A DNA stretch of 64,000 nucleotides from Palsa-851 sp035534435 (GTDB lineage: Bacteria; Chloroflexota; Dormibacteria; Aeolococcales; Aeolococcaceae). Within the stretch, counting starts at the first letter, position 1; every line of letters starts with the position of its first letter. Under the pieces are notes generated by a model, which was not told the origin of the DNA, made no database searches, and saw only the letters and a list, made by a program, of their open reading frames with translations. The DNA lies in contig DATLRX010000035.1 in NCBI GenBank assembly GCA_035534435.1, positions 40,702-104,701 on the forward strand, in the 5' to 3' direction. The translations under genes were made by a program, and so were the position numbers. This document shows positions 15,436 to 24,607 of this stretch, in pieces.

Positions 15436-15870
15436 ATGGCGAGCGCATTCACCAGGATCGACCACGTCGGGATTGCGGTCGCGGATCTCGAGCGCGCTGT
15501 CGCAACGTACGAGCGTTTGACCGGCTCCCGGCCGGCGCATCGTCAGTCGGTCGCCTCCGACGGCATCGAAGCGGTCATGTTCGAGGTGGGCGAGTCACGC
15601 ATCGAACTCCTCGGCAGCACAGGCCCGGATTCGAAGATCGCCGGCTTCCTCGCGAAGCGGGGCGGCGGTCTCCACCACGTCGCCTACGGGGTCGATGACG
15701 TTCAGGCGAGCCTCGACCACCTCGCGGAGCTCGGACTGCAGCTGCTCGACACGTGCCCCCGACGGGGGGCGGCGGGCAGGCTCGTGGCATTCCTCCATCC
15801 GTCGGCGGCTGGCGGTGTGCTCACGGAGCTCTGTCAGACCGACGAGGAGCACGTCGGGTCGAACCCGTGA
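15436..15870 (+). CDS. mce: methylmalonyl-CoA epimerase
   Basis: A 144-residue VOC-fold protein interconverting (S)- and (R)-methylmalonyl-CoA. Seen: TRIDHVGIAVADLERAVATY with the first metal His, SRIELLGSTGPDSKIAGFL, the second metal-binding stretch GGGLHHVAYGVDDVQASLDH, and the metal Glu in GVLTELCQ. Length and motif order match the enzyme. The mutase gene starts inside its stop codon (GTGA), which with propionyl-CoA carboxylase downstream makes the pathway assignment firm. Confidence 0.95.
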   Translation: MASAFTRIDHVGIAVADLERAVATYERLTGSRPAHRQSVASDGIEAVMFEVGESRIELLGSTGPDSKIAGFLAKRGGGLHHVAYGVDDVQASLDHLAELGLQLLDTCPRRGAAGRLVAFLHPSAAGGVLTELCQTDEEHVGSNP

Positions 15871-17438
15871 GTGAGGAGCCCGGGGCACAGACGGAGTCCG
15901 GCCTGCCGCTGGAACCCTTTTACGTGGACGAGTCGAACGGCTGGCCGGACCCGGGCGAGTTCCCGTTCACACGGGGGATTCGCGCCGACGGGTACCGATC
16001 GAGGCTCTGGACGATGCGCCAGTACGCCGGCTTCGGGAGCGCCGAGCAGACCAACGAGCGATTCCACTACCTGCTGCGCGCCGGGCAGAGCGGCCTCTCG
16101 GTCGCCTTCGACCTCCCGACACAGATGGGCTACGACAGCGACGACCCCCTCGCGCACGGTGAGGTGGGCAAGGTCGGCGTCGCGATCGACTCGCTCGATG
16201 ACATGGAGCTGTTGATGCGCGGCATCCCGCAGGACGAGGTCACGACGTCGATGACCATCAACGCGCCCGCGTCCGTGCTGCTGCTGCTGTACGAGCTCGC
16301 CGCGGAGCGCAAGGGCATCAGCGCCGGCACGCTCGGAGGGACGATCCAGAACGACATCCTCAAGGAGTACGCCGCCCGCGGGACGTACATCTATCCGCCG
16401 AGACCGTCGATGCGTCTCGTCACCGACACCTTCGCCTATTGCGCGCAACGGCTCCCTCGGTGGAACACGATCAGCATCAGCGGCTACCACATCCGTGAGG
16501 CGGGATCGACGGCGCCGCAGGAGATCGCCTTCACGCTCAGCAACGGGATCGCATACGTTCAGGCCGCGATCGACGCCGGACTCCGGGTGGACGATTTCGC
16601 CCCGCGCCTGAGCTTCTTCTTCAATGTGAGCAACGACTTCTTCGAGGAGGTCGCAAAGTTTCGCGCTGCACGCGCGCTCTGGGCCGGCGTCATGCGGGAG
16701 CGCTTCGGCGCGCGCGAGGATCGCAGCCTGCAGCTGCGGTTTCACGCGCAGACGAGCGGGGCGACTCTGACCGCGCAGCAACCGCTGAACAACGTCGTGC
16801 GCGTGGCCATCCAGGCTCTTGCCGCGATCTGCGGCGGCACACAGTCGCTGCACACGAACAGCTACGACGAAGCGCTGGCACTACCATCCGAACAGGCGGC
16901 GGAGATCGCGCTGCGCACGCAGCAGGTGCTGGGCTTCGAGTCGGGCGCCGCCAACGTCACAGACCCGCTCGGTGGTTCCCATCTCGTCGAGTCGCTCACG
17001 CACACGCTCATGGATGAGTCGCGCTCACTCATGCGACGCGTGGACGATCTCGGCGGCGCGGTCGCGGCGATCGAAGCGGGCTTCTACCAGCAGCAGATCC
17101 AGGAGTCCGCCTACCGGCATCAGCGTCTTGTCGAAGCGGGTGACCGCGTGATCGTCGGCGTCAACATGTTCACCGAGACCTCGCAAAGGGAGGTCGAGAT
17201 CCTGCGTGTCGGCGCCGAGCTCGAAGCAGCGCAGATTGCACGCCTGGAGCGTGTGCGCGCTCACCGGGAGGGCGGAGCCGTCAGTCGCGCGCTCGACGCG
17301 CTCCGGCGCGGCGCGGAAGGCACCGACAATCTCCTGCCACTGATGCGCGACGCGCTCGGGGTCCAGGCCACGGTCGGTGAGGTGTGTGGCGCGCTGCGCG
17401 AGGTTTTCGGCGTGTACCACCCCCAGGTCTCTGTGTGA
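15867..17438 (+). CDS. mcmA1: methylmalonyl-CoA mutase, large (catalytic) subunit
   Basis: A 523-residue TIM-barrel acyl-CoA mutase subunit that converts (R)-methylmalonyl-CoA to succinyl-CoA when joined by a B12-binding subunit. Motifs: FPFTRGIRADGYRSRLWTMR, RQYAGFGSAEQTNERF (Tyr at the position that stacks on the substrate in true methylmalonyl-CoA mutases), SVAFDLPTQMGYDSD, SMTINAPASVLLLLY, SISGYHIREAGSTAPQE, and LHTNSYDEALALPSE. The chain stops at the barrel and lacks the C-terminal cobalamin domain (no DxHxxG). A separate small subunit must therefore exist elsewhere; none is in this window. GTG 15867 overlaps the epimerase stop. Confidence 0.93.
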   Translation: MSEEPGAQTESGLPLEPFYVDESNGWPDPGEFPFTRGIRADGYRSRLWTMRQYAGFGSAEQTNERFHYLLRAGQSGLSVAFDLPTQMGYDSDDPLAHGEVGKVGVAIDSLDDMELLMRGIPQDEVTTSMTINAPASVLLLLYELAAERKGISAGTLGGTIQNDILKEYAARGTYIYPPRPSMRLVTDTFAYCAQRLPRWNTISISGYHIREAGSTAPQEIAFTLSNGIAYVQAAIDAGLRVDDFAPRLSFFFNVSNDFFEEVAKFRAARALWAGVMRERFGAREDRSLQLRFHAQTSGATLTAQQPLNNVVRVAIQALAAICGGTQSLHTNSYDEALALPSEQAAEIALRTQQVLGFESGAANVTDPLGGSHLVESLTHTLMDESRSLMRRVDDLGGAVAAIEAGFYQQQIQESAYRHQRLVEAGDRVIVGVNMFTETSQREVEILRVGAELEAAQIARLERVRAHREGGAVSRALDALRRGAEGTDNLLPLMRDALGVQATVGEVCGALREVFGVYHPQVSV

Positions 17439-17465
17439 GCGCACATGCGCCCGCGATCCCCCTGG

Positions 17466-17471
17466 TAGCCT
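17466..17471 (+). promoter_or_regulatory. -10 element, leaderless promoter of pccB
   Basis: TAGCCT ends 6 nt before GTG 17478 and 3 nt before an adjacent GTG at 17475. No Shine-Dalgarno is present. Confidence 0.45.
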
Positions 17472-17477
17472 GACGTG

Positions 17478-19085
17478 GTGACCAGGCAGATCCGCGGCGC
17501 CGTGCCTCCCGAGGGCGAGTCGCCGAGCGGTTCGCGGGGTGGAACCAGCCGGAAGATCAACATGCTGCGCAAGCGGCGCTACGACGCGGTCCACCGCGCC
17601 GGTGCCGCCGAGCGGTCGCAGCATGCGAAAGGCAAGCTCACGGCCCGCGAGCGGATCGACAAGCTGCTCGACCCCGGGTCCTTCACCGAGGTGGACCTGT
17701 TCGCGCTCCACCGCACGACCGCCTTCAGCATGGCGGAGCGCCGCATCCCGGGCGATGGTGTCGTCACGGGATGGGGAACCATCGAAGGCCGCCAGGTGTT
17801 CATCTTCAGCCACGACGCCTCGGTGTTCGGTGGCTCCCTCGGCGAGGTCTTCGCGGAGAAGGTCACCAAGATCATGGATCTCGCGCAGCGAACGGGATGT
17901 CCCTGCATCGGCATCAACGATTCGGGCGGCGCGCGCATCCAGGAGGGAGTCGTCTCGCTCGCCGGATACGCGGAGATCTTCTATCGCAACGTTGAATCAA
18001 GCGGCGTGATCCCGCAGCTCTCGCTGATCGTCGGGCCGTGCACCGGCGGCGCCGTGTACTCACCTGCGATGACGGACTTCATCTTCATGGTCCGAAAGGT
18101 CGGCTACATGTTCATCACCGGACCCGACGTCATCAAGGTGACGACGGGTGAAGAGGTCACGTTCGAGGAGCTCGGCGGCTCCGACGTCCACAACCAGCGC
18201 AGTGGCGTTGCGCATTTCATCGCCGACACCGAGGACGAGGCATTCGTCCAGATGCGCGAGCTCCTCTCATATCTGCCGGCCAACAACAACGAGCAGCCAC
18301 CGTACCGTCCGACTCTCGACGACCCGCTGCGCGAGGATCCCGAGCTGCAGACGATCATCCCCAACAATCCCAATCAACCCTATGACATGCGCGGAGTCGT
18401 CACGCGCATCGTCGACGACGGGAAGTTCGTCGAGGTGATGCAGTATCACGCGGAGAACATCATCTGTGGCTTCGCTCGCCTGGACGGACACCCGGTCGGT
18501 GTCGTCGGCAACCAGCCCAGAGTGCTGGCCGGCGCGCTCGACATCTCCGCTTCGATCAAGGCCGCGCGGTTCGTGCGCTTCTGCGACGCGTTCAACGTGC
18601 CACTCATCACGTTCGTCGACGTGCCGGGGTTTCTCCCCGGCACCGACCAGGAGTACGGCGGCATCATCCGGCACGGCGCCAAGTTGCTGTACGCGTACTG
18701 CGAGGCCACGGTGCCGAAGCTCACGGTGATCACACGCAAGGCGTATGGCGGTGCATACGACGTGATGTGCTCGAAGCACATCCGCGCCGACTACAACGTT
18801 GCGTGGCCGACCGCTGAGATCGCGGTCATGGGGCCGCAGGGAGCTGTCAGCGTCATCTTCAAGCGCGAGATCGCGCAGGCCGACGACGCTGCCTTACGTT
18901 CGCAGGAGCTGATCGAGGACTATCGCGAGCAGTTCGCGAACCCGTACTACGCCGCCGAGCGCGGGTATGTCGATGATGTCATCGAGCCCCGTCAGACGCG
19001 TGCGGCGCTCATCAGCGCGTTGCGCATGGCACGTACCAAGGCAGTCCCGACACCGCGTCGCAAGCATGGCAACATCCCGCTGTAA
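17478..19085 (+). CDS. pccB: propionyl-CoA carboxylase beta chain (acyl-CoA carboxyltransferase)
   Basis: A 535-residue carboxyltransferase that moves CO2 from carboxybiotin to propionyl-CoA, giving (S)-methylmalonyl-CoA for the epimerase. Two crotonase-like halves are clear: NDSGGARIQEGVVSLAGYAE, GPCTGGAVYSPAMTDFIF and TGPDVIKVTTGEEVTFEELG in the first; VVGNQPRVLAGALDISASIK, FVDVPGFLPGTDQEYGGIIR and KAYGGAYDVMCSKHIRAD in the second. About 30 extra Ser/Gly/Arg-rich residues precede the conserved start, so the true N-terminus may be shorter. The biotin carboxylase/BCCP alpha chain is not in the window. Substrate choice is inferred from context; acetyl-CoA carboxylase beta chains look similar. 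Confidence 0.93.
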   Translation: MTRQIRGAVPPEGESPSGSRGGTSRKINMLRKRRYDAVHRAGAAERSQHAKGKLTARERIDKLLDPGSFTEVDLFALHRTTAFSMAERRIPGDGVVTGWGTIEGRQVFIFSHDASVFGGSLGEVFAEKVTKIMDLAQRTGCPCIGINDSGGARIQEGVVSLAGYAEIFYRNVESSGVIPQLSLIVGPCTGGAVYSPAMTDFIFMVRKVGYMFITGPDVIKVTTGEEVTFEELGGSDVHNQRSGVAHFIADTEDEAFVQMRELLSYLPANNNEQPPYRPTLDDPLREDPELQTIIPNNPNQPYDMRGVVTRIVDDGKFVEVMQYHAENIICGFARLDGHPVGVVGNQPRVLAGALDISASIKAARFVRFCDAFNVPLITFVDVPGFLPGTDQEYGGIIRHGAKLLYAYCEATVPKLTVITRKAYGGAYDVMCSKHIRADYNVAWPTAEIAVMGPQGAVSVIFKREIAQADDAALRSQELIEDYREQFANPYYAAERGYVDDVIEPRQTRAALISALRMARTKAVPTPRRKHGNIPL

Positions 19086-19093
19086 CGTCCGCG

Positions 19094-19702
19094 TCAGCTG
19101 GTCGGCAGCGAGACGGCGACCGAGGCCAGGATCCTGGCCCCGATTGCAGCCGGCACACCGCGCGAGCAGATGTCGACTTCGATCCAGTTGTCCGACGCCG
19201 TGGGAAAGGGGATGAACGCGCTGCGGTTCCTGTCGGCGCCCATGCCGCTGCAGTAGCCGGCACCGCCCCCGGACTCGTCGATAACGCGCGCGGGTAGCCC
19301 GGACACGGTTGTCGGCGCTCCGCCGACGCTGTCGAGGCTCCAATCCGGACTGCCGTTCTGCCAGATCTCGACGAGCATCGCGCCGGGCTGGAGCGACTGC
19401 AGAGGCAGTCCGCACCCGATCGTGTTCGCTCCCGTGGTACACGGCGGCGACAGCGACTGATTGCTGAAACTCCCCACCAGGTCCGTGAAGGAGCTCGGCT
19501 GAATCCACGCTTCTCCGACATTCCAGCCGGACGGAACTGAGACGGTCACGTAGCTGTGATCGAGCGTTCGCGTGGACCACGCGCCGCTCTGATTGATCGG
19601 TAGCGGCGCGGGCGAGCTGCAGCCTGCCGTGATGCCGGCCAGCAGCACGAGCGCGCCGACCACCGCCGGTCGCCAGGTGCGTTCGATCAGCTCATGACGC
19701 AT
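19094..19702 (-). CDS. predicted lipoprotein of unknown function
   Basis: A 202-residue protein with a basic N-terminus (MRHELIERTWRP), a hydrophobic stretch and a lipobox-like GITAGC, so Cys about residue 24 is probably lipidated and the protein anchored outside the membrane. The mature part is beta-rich (HSYVTVSVPSGWNVGEAW, MLVEIWQNGSPDWS) and contains paired cysteines. I do not recognise a family. ATG 19702 is preferred because the lipoprotein signal starts there; an in-frame GTG/ATG further upstream would overlap the permease gene. It starts 7 nt after the AI-2E permease stop and is likely co-transcribed with it. Confidence 0.65.
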   Translation of the reverse strand: MRHELIERTWRPAVVGALVLLAGITAGCSSPAPLPINQSGAWSTRTLDHSYVTVSVPSGWNVGEAWIQPSSFTDLVGSFSNQSLSPPCTTGANTIGCGLPLQSLQPGAMLVEIWQNGSPDWSLDSVGGAPTTVSGLPARVIDESGGGAGYCSGMGADRNRSAFIPFPTASDNWIEVDICSRGVPAAIGARILASVAVSLPTS

Positions 19703-19709
19703 GGCCGGG

Positions 19710-20951
19710 TCAGCGGGGATTGACGCGCCGTCCACCCATGCGCGGCGCTCTGTCTTTCAGACTCGGCGACAGGGGCACATATGCCTTCGCGTACGCCAGG
19801 TCGGTGCGGCCCTGCGCGTGATGGATTGCCGGGACCATCGCGCGCACGAGGAGCACCTGGAGTGCAGCGGCAACCGGGACGGCGAGGAGCGCACCGATCA
19901 GTCCCTGCAGAGCGCCACCGACCAGGAGCGCAAGGACCACGCCGAGTGCGGGCAGCGACACGACACGGTTCATCACGATGGGGACGACCGTGTTGGCGTC
20001 GACGAGCTGGATCACGAGCAGCACGGCGAGCACGAGGATCGGGTATGCGGGACTGATCGTGAACCCGAGGAGCACCGCCGGCACCACACCGAGGATCCCG
20101 CCCACCATCGGGATCGCGGCGCACAGCCCAGCGAAGATGCCGAGGATGACCGAGTCCGGAAGCCGGAGGATCGCGCATGCGACGCCGACGACCAGCCCGA
20201 CGGCGACGCTGTTCAGCGCGCTGGCGCGCAGGAACCCACCCATGCGGAAGCCCATCTCCCTGAAGATGTCGACGACGAGCTCGTGGTGCGCCTCCGGGAA
20301 CAGGTCGACGGTGAATGCTTTCAGACGGTCGCTGCTCACCAGCCAGAGGAAGCCGACGACCAGCACGAGGACGAAGTTGACGATGAGGCTGAACATCGTC
20401 CCGCCGATTGCGATGAGCACCTGCTGCGTCGCATTGACGACGCTGCCGAGCTGCTTCCCGATGTCGACGTTGAAGTGGAACTGCTTCTCGATCCCCGAGA
20501 ACCAGCTGAGAACGTCCTTCTGATACGTCGGAAAGTTGGATGCGAGCGACTGCGCCTCGCTGACGATCGGCTGCACCAGGAGCAGCACCATGAGCGCCAT
20601 CAGCGCCAGGAGCGCGATGTACACGATCAGGATGCCGACGGGCGTTGGCACCCTCCGCCGGCGCAGGTCGGCGACCAGCGGCCGGATGCCCTCGGCGAAG
20701 ACGATCGCGACGAGGACGACCAGGACGATGCCGACGATGCTGGCCAGAAATGCCACGATCGCGACGATCGCCAGGACGATCAGTGCTGCGGTGACGAGCG
20801 TCCGAACCGAGATTGCCGAATTCGCATCGCGACGGGCCGCCATCCGTCGCTCCGTCCCGAGGCGGTCGGCCTCCGACTTGACCTCAGGCTTGACCGGATC
20901 GGGGGCGGCACCCTCGTCTGCTGCGGGCGCCGGGGGGTCGCGTCTTGCCAC
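19710..20951 (-). CDS. AI-2E/PerM-family (UPF0118) membrane permease
   Basis: A 413-residue membrane protein of the AI-2E exporter superfamily. A disordered, charged N-terminus (~50 residues, Ala/Pro/Glu-rich) is followed by about seven to eight hydrophobic segments. The family motif is visible around residues 300-380: PDSVILGIFAGLCAAIPMVG, GGILGVVPAVLLG and VPIVMNRVVSLPALGVVLAL. Members export AI-2, other small molecules or act as cation antiporters; the substrate here is unknown. GTG 20951 is chosen because it lies 7 nt after TAGGCT on the minus strand. An upstream in-frame GTG at 20981 would place that box inside the gene. It is divergent from the aldo/keto reductase gene. Confidence 0.85.
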   Translation of the reverse strand: MARRDPPAPAADEGAAPDPVKPEVKSEADRLGTERRMAARRDANSAISVRTLVTAALIVLAIVAIVAFLASIVGIVLVVLVAIVFAEGIRPLVADLRRRRVPTPVGILIVYIALLALMALMVLLLVQPIVSEAQSLASNFPTYQKDVLSWFSGIEKQFHFNVDIGKQLGSVVNATQQVLIAIGGTMFSLIVNFVLVLVVGFLWLVSSDRLKAFTVDLFPEAHHELVVDIFREMGFRMGGFLRASALNSVAVGLVVGVACAILRLPDSVILGIFAGLCAAIPMVGGILGVVPAVLLGFTISPAYPILVLAVLLVIQLVDANTVVPIVMNRVVSLPALGVVLALLVGGALQGLIGALLAVPVAAALQVLLVRAMVPAIHHAQGRTDLAYAKAYVPLSPSLKDRAPRMGGRRVNPR

Positions 20952-20958
20952 CACCGGC

Positions 20959-20964
20959 AGCCTA
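20959..20964 (-). promoter_or_regulatory. -10 element, leaderless promoter
   Basis: TAGGCT on the minus strand ends 7 nt before GTG 20951. It is back to back with the promoter of the aldo/keto reductase gene at 21016. Confidence 0.5.
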
Positions 20965-21015
20965 CCAGCCTTCCTGCGCACCGGCCCATACGGGTGTGCG
21001 CTGGAGCCCTTTGCG

Positions 21016-21021
21016 TACGCT
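21016..21021 (+). promoter_or_regulatory. -10 element, leaderless promoter
   Basis: TACGCT ends 7 nt before ATG 21029 and no Shine-Dalgarno lies between. Confidence 0.5.
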
Positions 21022-21028
21022 GTCAGGC

Positions 21029-21976
21029 ATGGGCCAAGCGGAGACGCGTTTACTCGGCGGCGTGCTGCAGGTCACCGTCGTTGGCATCGGCTGCAACAAC
21101 TTCGGCCGGAGGCTCGACGCGGCGGGAACCGCGACCGTCGTGCATGCCGCGCTCGACGAGGGCATCACCTTCTTCGACACCGCGGATATCTATGGCGACG
21201 GGAAGAGCGAGGAGATGCTCGGCGCGGCGCTCAACGGGCGCCGCGAATCCGCCGTCGTCGCAACGAAGTTCGGGCACCCGTCACGAGGCCCGGGACGCAG
21301 CGGAGGCTCGCGCCGCTGGATCCGCCTCGCAGTCGAGGACAGCCTGCGCCGTCTCGACACTGACTGGATCGACCTCTACCAGTTGCACACGCCGGACCCG
21401 GAAACCCCAATCGAGGAGACGTTGGAGACGCTCACCGAGCTGGTTGACGAGGGAAAGATCCGTTGCGCGGGATCATCGAACTTCACCGGCTGGCAGATCG
21501 CCGACGCGGACTGGGTGGCCCGGAGCCAGGGGCTGACCAGGTTCGCCAGCGCCCAGAACGCCTACAGCCTGCTCGATCGATCCGTCGAAACGGACGTCAT
21601 CCCGGCGTGCGAGCACTTCGACGTGGGGATGATTCCCTACAGCCCGCTCGCGAATGGCCTGCTGACCGGCAAGCATCGCCGGGGCCAGCCTCCGGTGCCG
21701 GGCACCCGTCTTGCGACCGCTCCCGGGGCCAACGCGAGCCGGTGGCTGACCGAACGCAACTTCGACATCGTCGAATCGCTCGAGCGGTTCGCTCGGGAAC
21801 GCGGCGTCACGCTCCTCGACGTCGCCATCGGCGGGCTCGCCGCGCAGCCCCGGGTCGTCTCTGTCATCGCTGGCGCGATGTCCGCCGAACAGGTGCAGGC
21901 CAACGCCCGGGCGGGTCGCTGGCGGCCCACCGCCTCCGACCTCGAGGAGCTGGACCGGATCGCGCCTCGCCAGTGA
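21029..21976 (+). CDS. aldo/keto reductase
   Basis: A 315-residue NADPH-dependent oxidoreductase of the (beta/alpha)8 aldo/keto reductase fold. The catalytic tetrad is visible: Asp and Tyr in FFDTADIYGDGKSEEMLG, Lys in VVATKFGHP and His in LYQLHTPDPETP. The cofactor loop is GSSNFTGWQI and the phosphate-binding end IAGAMSAEQVQAN. Members reduce aldehydes, ketones or sugars; the substrate cannot be told from sequence. It stands alone between divergent and downstream promoters, so it is probably monocistronic. Confidence 0.92.
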   Translation: MGQAETRLLGGVLQVTVVGIGCNNFGRRLDAAGTATVVHAALDEGITFFDTADIYGDGKSEEMLGAALNGRRESAVVATKFGHPSRGPGRSGGSRRWIRLAVEDSLRRLDTDWIDLYQLHTPDPETPIEETLETLTELVDEGKIRCAGSSNFTGWQIADADWVARSQGLTRFASAQNAYSLLDRSVETDVIPACEHFDVGMIPYSPLANGLLTGKHRRGQPPVPGTRLATAPGANASRWLTERNFDIVESLERFARERGVTLLDVAIGGLAAQPRVVSVIAGAMSAEQVQANARAGRWRPTASDLEELDRIAPRQ

Positions 21977-21992
21977 GGATGAGCCCTTTCTC

Positions 21993-21998
21993 TAGACT
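21993..21998 (+). promoter_or_regulatory. -10 element, leaderless promoter of sucCD
   Basis: TAGACT ends 9 nt before ATG 22008. The gap GGGCCGCCG does not resemble a usable Shine-Dalgarno. Confidence 0.55.
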
Positions 21999-22007
21999 GG
22001 GCCGCCG

Positions 22008-23195
22008 ATGAAGCTGCTCGAGTACCAGGCGAAACAGCAGTTCGCCGCCGCCGGGATCCCGGTGCCGCCGGGTCGTCTGGCGCGCACCGCCGGCGAGGCA
22101 GCTGCAGCCGCGCAGGAATTGGGTCGCGTGGCCGTGAAGGCGCAGGTGCCGATCGGCGGTCGCGGGAAGGCGGGCGGTATCGCCGTGGTCGACACACCCG
22201 AGGATGCGCGGCGCGAAGCCGCCCGGATCCTCGCGATGGACATCCGCGGGTATCCGGTCAGGAGCGTCTGGTGCGAGACGGGTCTCGACATCGAAGCGGA
22301 GCTGTATCTCGGCATCACGCTCGACCGCGATCGCCGGCGGCTGGTGATCATCTTCTCCGCCGCGGGCGGCATGGAGATCGAGCAGGTCGCGATCGAGGCG
22401 CCGGAGCGGATCGCCAAGCTCTGGCCGGATCCCTTCGCGGGCCCGCAGCCGTTCGAGATCCGGCAACTCGCATTTGCCGGGCTCGCGCACGCCCCACAGC
22501 TCCACGAGCGAACCTCGAAGCTCGTCGGCGGGCTCGTGAACCTGACGACCCGCCTCTACCAGGTCGCGACCTCGCTCGACGCCTTGACCTGCGAGATCAA
22601 CCCGCTGGTCCTGACGCCGGATGGGTCACTCGTTGCCGCTGACGGCAAACTCGAGATCGACGAGAACGCGCACTACCGGCACACGGCCGTGGCCGAGGAG
22701 CTCGCGAAGGATGAGACCGGCGACGACGGTCGCACCGGCGACGACCCCTTCGAGGTCGAGGCGCGACGCCGCGGGCTCACCTACGTGCACCTCGACGGTG
22801 ACATCGGATGCATCGGCAACGGCGCCGGACTGACCATGAACACGCTCGATCTCGTCAAGCAACACGGCGGTGACCCGGCGTGCTTCCTCGATATCGGGGG
22901 TGGCGCGAGTGCCGAGCGCGTGCGGAATGCGCTCGACATGGTGCTGCTCGACCCAAAGGTGCGCGGTGTCTTCATCAACGTGTTCGGCGGCATCACGCGA
23001 GGGGATGAGGTGGCGCGCGGGATCATCACGGCGCGCGACGAGCTGCACATCACCAAGCCGCTCGTGGTGCGCATGACCGGGACGATGGAGGAGGAGGGCC
23101 GGCGCCTCCTGCAGGAGGCCGGCATCGTCCCCGGAAAGAGTGCTCCCGAGGCTGCCGCGGCCATCGTCGCGTTGTCGCGCGAGGGCTCTGTATGA
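22008..23195 (+). CDS. sucC: succinyl-CoA synthetase beta subunit (ADP-forming)
   Basis: A 395-residue ATP-grasp subunit that, with SucD, interconverts succinyl-CoA and succinate with nucleotide phosphorylation in the TCA cycle. Seen: MKLLEYQAKQQFAAAGIPVP, VAVKAQVPIGGRGKAGGI, CEINPLVLTPDGSLVAADGK, DGDIGCIGNGAGLTMNTLD, GDPACFLDIGGGASAERV and VFINVFGGITRGDEVARGI. It drains the succinyl-CoA made by the nearby propionyl-CoA route. sucD starts 43 nt downstream with its own Shine-Dalgarno, so the two form an operon with the HIT gene. Confidence 0.96.
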   Translation: MKLLEYQAKQQFAAAGIPVPPGRLARTAGEAAAAAQELGRVAVKAQVPIGGRGKAGGIAVVDTPEDARREAARILAMDIRGYPVRSVWCETGLDIEAELYLGITLDRDRRRLVIIFSAAGGMEIEQVAIEAPERIAKLWPDPFAGPQPFEIRQLAFAGLAHAPQLHERTSKLVGGLVNLTTRLYQVATSLDALTCEINPLVLTPDGSLVAADGKLEIDENAHYRHTAVAEELAKDETGDDGRTGDDPFEVEARRRGLTYVHLDGDIGCIGNGAGLTMNTLDLVKQHGGDPACFLDIGGGASAERVRNALDMVLLDPKVRGVFINVFGGITRGDEVARGIITARDELHITKPLVVRMTGTMEEEGRRLLQEAGIVPGKSAPEAAAAIVALSREGSV

Positions 23196-23238
23196 ACGGT
23201 GCCGCCCCGGTTCATTCGCTCCAGACCGGAGAACTCGC

Positions 23239-24123
23239 ATGAGCGTGCTGGTCGATCGCAACAGCCGGGTGCTGATTCAGGGGATCACTGGACGTGAAGG
23301 AAGCTTCCATACCGGACAGATGCGCGCGTTCGGCACCAATGTCGTCGCCGGGGTCTCGCCCGGAAAGGGCGGCACCGACCAGGACGGAGTCCCCATCTTC
23401 GACACCGTCGCCGATGCGGTGGCGGCAACAGAGGCCGATGTCTCCGGCATCTTCGTCCCGCCGCCATTCGCGGCCGACGCGATCATGGAGTCGGCCGCCG
23501 CCGGCATCCGTCTGACGGTCTGCATCACCGAGGGCATCCCGGTGCAGGACATGATTCGCGCCCGCGAGTTCGTCCGCCGCTCCGGCCGCGATCTCCTCGG
23601 TGCCAACTGCCCGGGGATCGTCACGCCGGAGCAGTGCAAGATCGGGATCATCCCCAACCACATCAACACCCCGGGGCCCGTGGGCATCGTCGGCAGGAGC
23701 GGCACCCTCACGTACGAGGTCATCCAGGGACTCGGTCAGGGCGGGATGGGACAGACGACGTCGGTCGGCATCGGTGGCGACCCGGTCATGGGGCTCAGCT
23801 TTCCCGACGTGCTGCAGCTGTTCGCCGATGACGCCGCAACGCGCGCCGTGGTGCTCATCGGGGAGATCGGCGGCTCGGACGAGGAGACCGCCGCGGCGTG
23901 GATACGCTCGACCGGATTCGACAAGCCGGTGGTGGCGTTCATCTCCGGACGCACGGCGCCGCCGGGCAAGCGCATGGGACATGCCGGCGCGATCATCAGC
24001 GGGACGACCGGCAGTGCGCAGAGCAAGATCGACGCGCTCAGCGAGGCCGGGGCCGCCATCGCCGACACCATCGAGGACGTCGTACGCCTCGCGGCAGCGA
24101 GGTTGTCCCCACACGTTGGCTGA
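23239..24123 (+). CDS. sucD: succinyl-CoA synthetase alpha subunit
   Basis: The 294-residue CoA-binding subunit, which carries the phosphohistidine intermediate. Motifs: VLIQGITGREGSFHTGQMRA, GVSPGKGGTDQDGVPIFDTV, LLGANCPGIVTPEQCKIGII, GIVGRSGTLTYEVIQGL, SVGIGGDPVMGLSFPDVL and the active-site stretch KRMGHAGAIISGTTGSAQSK with the phosphorylated His. ATG 23239 follows GGAGA by 8 nt. The next gene starts 8 nt before this stop codon. Confidence 0.96.
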   Translation: MSVLVDRNSRVLIQGITGREGSFHTGQMRAFGTNVVAGVSPGKGGTDQDGVPIFDTVADAVAATEADVSGIFVPPPFAADAIMESAAAGIRLTVCITEGIPVQDMIRAREFVRRSGRDLLGANCPGIVTPEQCKIGIIPNHINTPGPVGIVGRSGTLTYEVIQGLGQGGMGQTTSVGIGGDPVMGLSFPDVLQLFADDAATRAVVLIGEIGGSDEETAAAWIRSTGFDKPVVAFISGRTAPPGKRMGHAGAIISGTTGSAQSKIDALSEAGAAIADTIEDVVRLAAARLSPHVG

Positions 24124-24595
24124 CAGCTGCGTGCTCTGCCGTGGCCCCGCAGGTGACGCCGAGCTGGGGCGGGAGCAGATCTGGGAGGACGCGCTCTGGC
24201 GGCTGACGACGAGCGTCGGTCCCGGTGACGTCACGCCGGGTTTCAGCTACCTCGAGCCGAAGCGCCACATCCGCAGCCTGGCCGACATGGACGGCGACGA
24301 GGCGTCGACCTTCGGCTCCGTGCTGGCGCGGTGCGCCTCTGCGCTGCGTGAGGCGGCAGGCGCCGAGCTCGTCTACGTGTACATCTTTGGAGACCACATC
24401 CCGCACATGCACGCCCACCTCGCCCCGCACGTCGAGGGAGACGCGCTCAACGGATCCATGCTCAAAGGGGAGATAGAGGAGCGGGCCCTGCCGTCGGGTG
24501 CGAAGGCGATCTTCAGCAGGGATTACCCCGAGATCGACGAGCAGCGCCTCCGCGCCGTGGCGGACTCGGCGCGGAGGCTCCTCGGCGGACCGTAG
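24116..24595 (+). CDS. HIT-family (histidine triad) nucleotide-binding protein
   Basis: A 159-residue HIT protein, a nucleotide hydrolase or transferase. The triad is in HIPHMHAHLAPHVEG, near residue 95. An N-terminal CVLC pair resembles a zinc knuckle seen in some HIT proteins. TTG 24116 is the only usable start, overlapping the sucD stop by 8 nt; a GTG at 24131 would cut into the CVLC motif. The overlap suggests translational coupling to sucD. The substrate is unknown, as for most stand-alone HIT genes. Confidence 0.82.
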   Translation: MADSCVLCRGPAGDAELGREQIWEDALWRLTTSVGPGDVTPGFSYLEPKRHIRSLADMDGDEASTFGSVLARCASALREAAGAELVYVYIFGDHIPHMHAHLAPHVEGDALNGSMLKGEIEERALPSGAKAIFSRDYPEIDEQRLRAVADSARRLLGGP

Positions 24596-24607
24596 CGCCG
24601 GTCGGCG

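Noticed and set aside
19701..21028. Long plus-strand frame opposite the AI-2E permease
   Set aside because: His/Asp/Glu-rich composition is the mirror frame of hydrophobic codons. Only the part from ATG 21029, in a different frame, is a gene.
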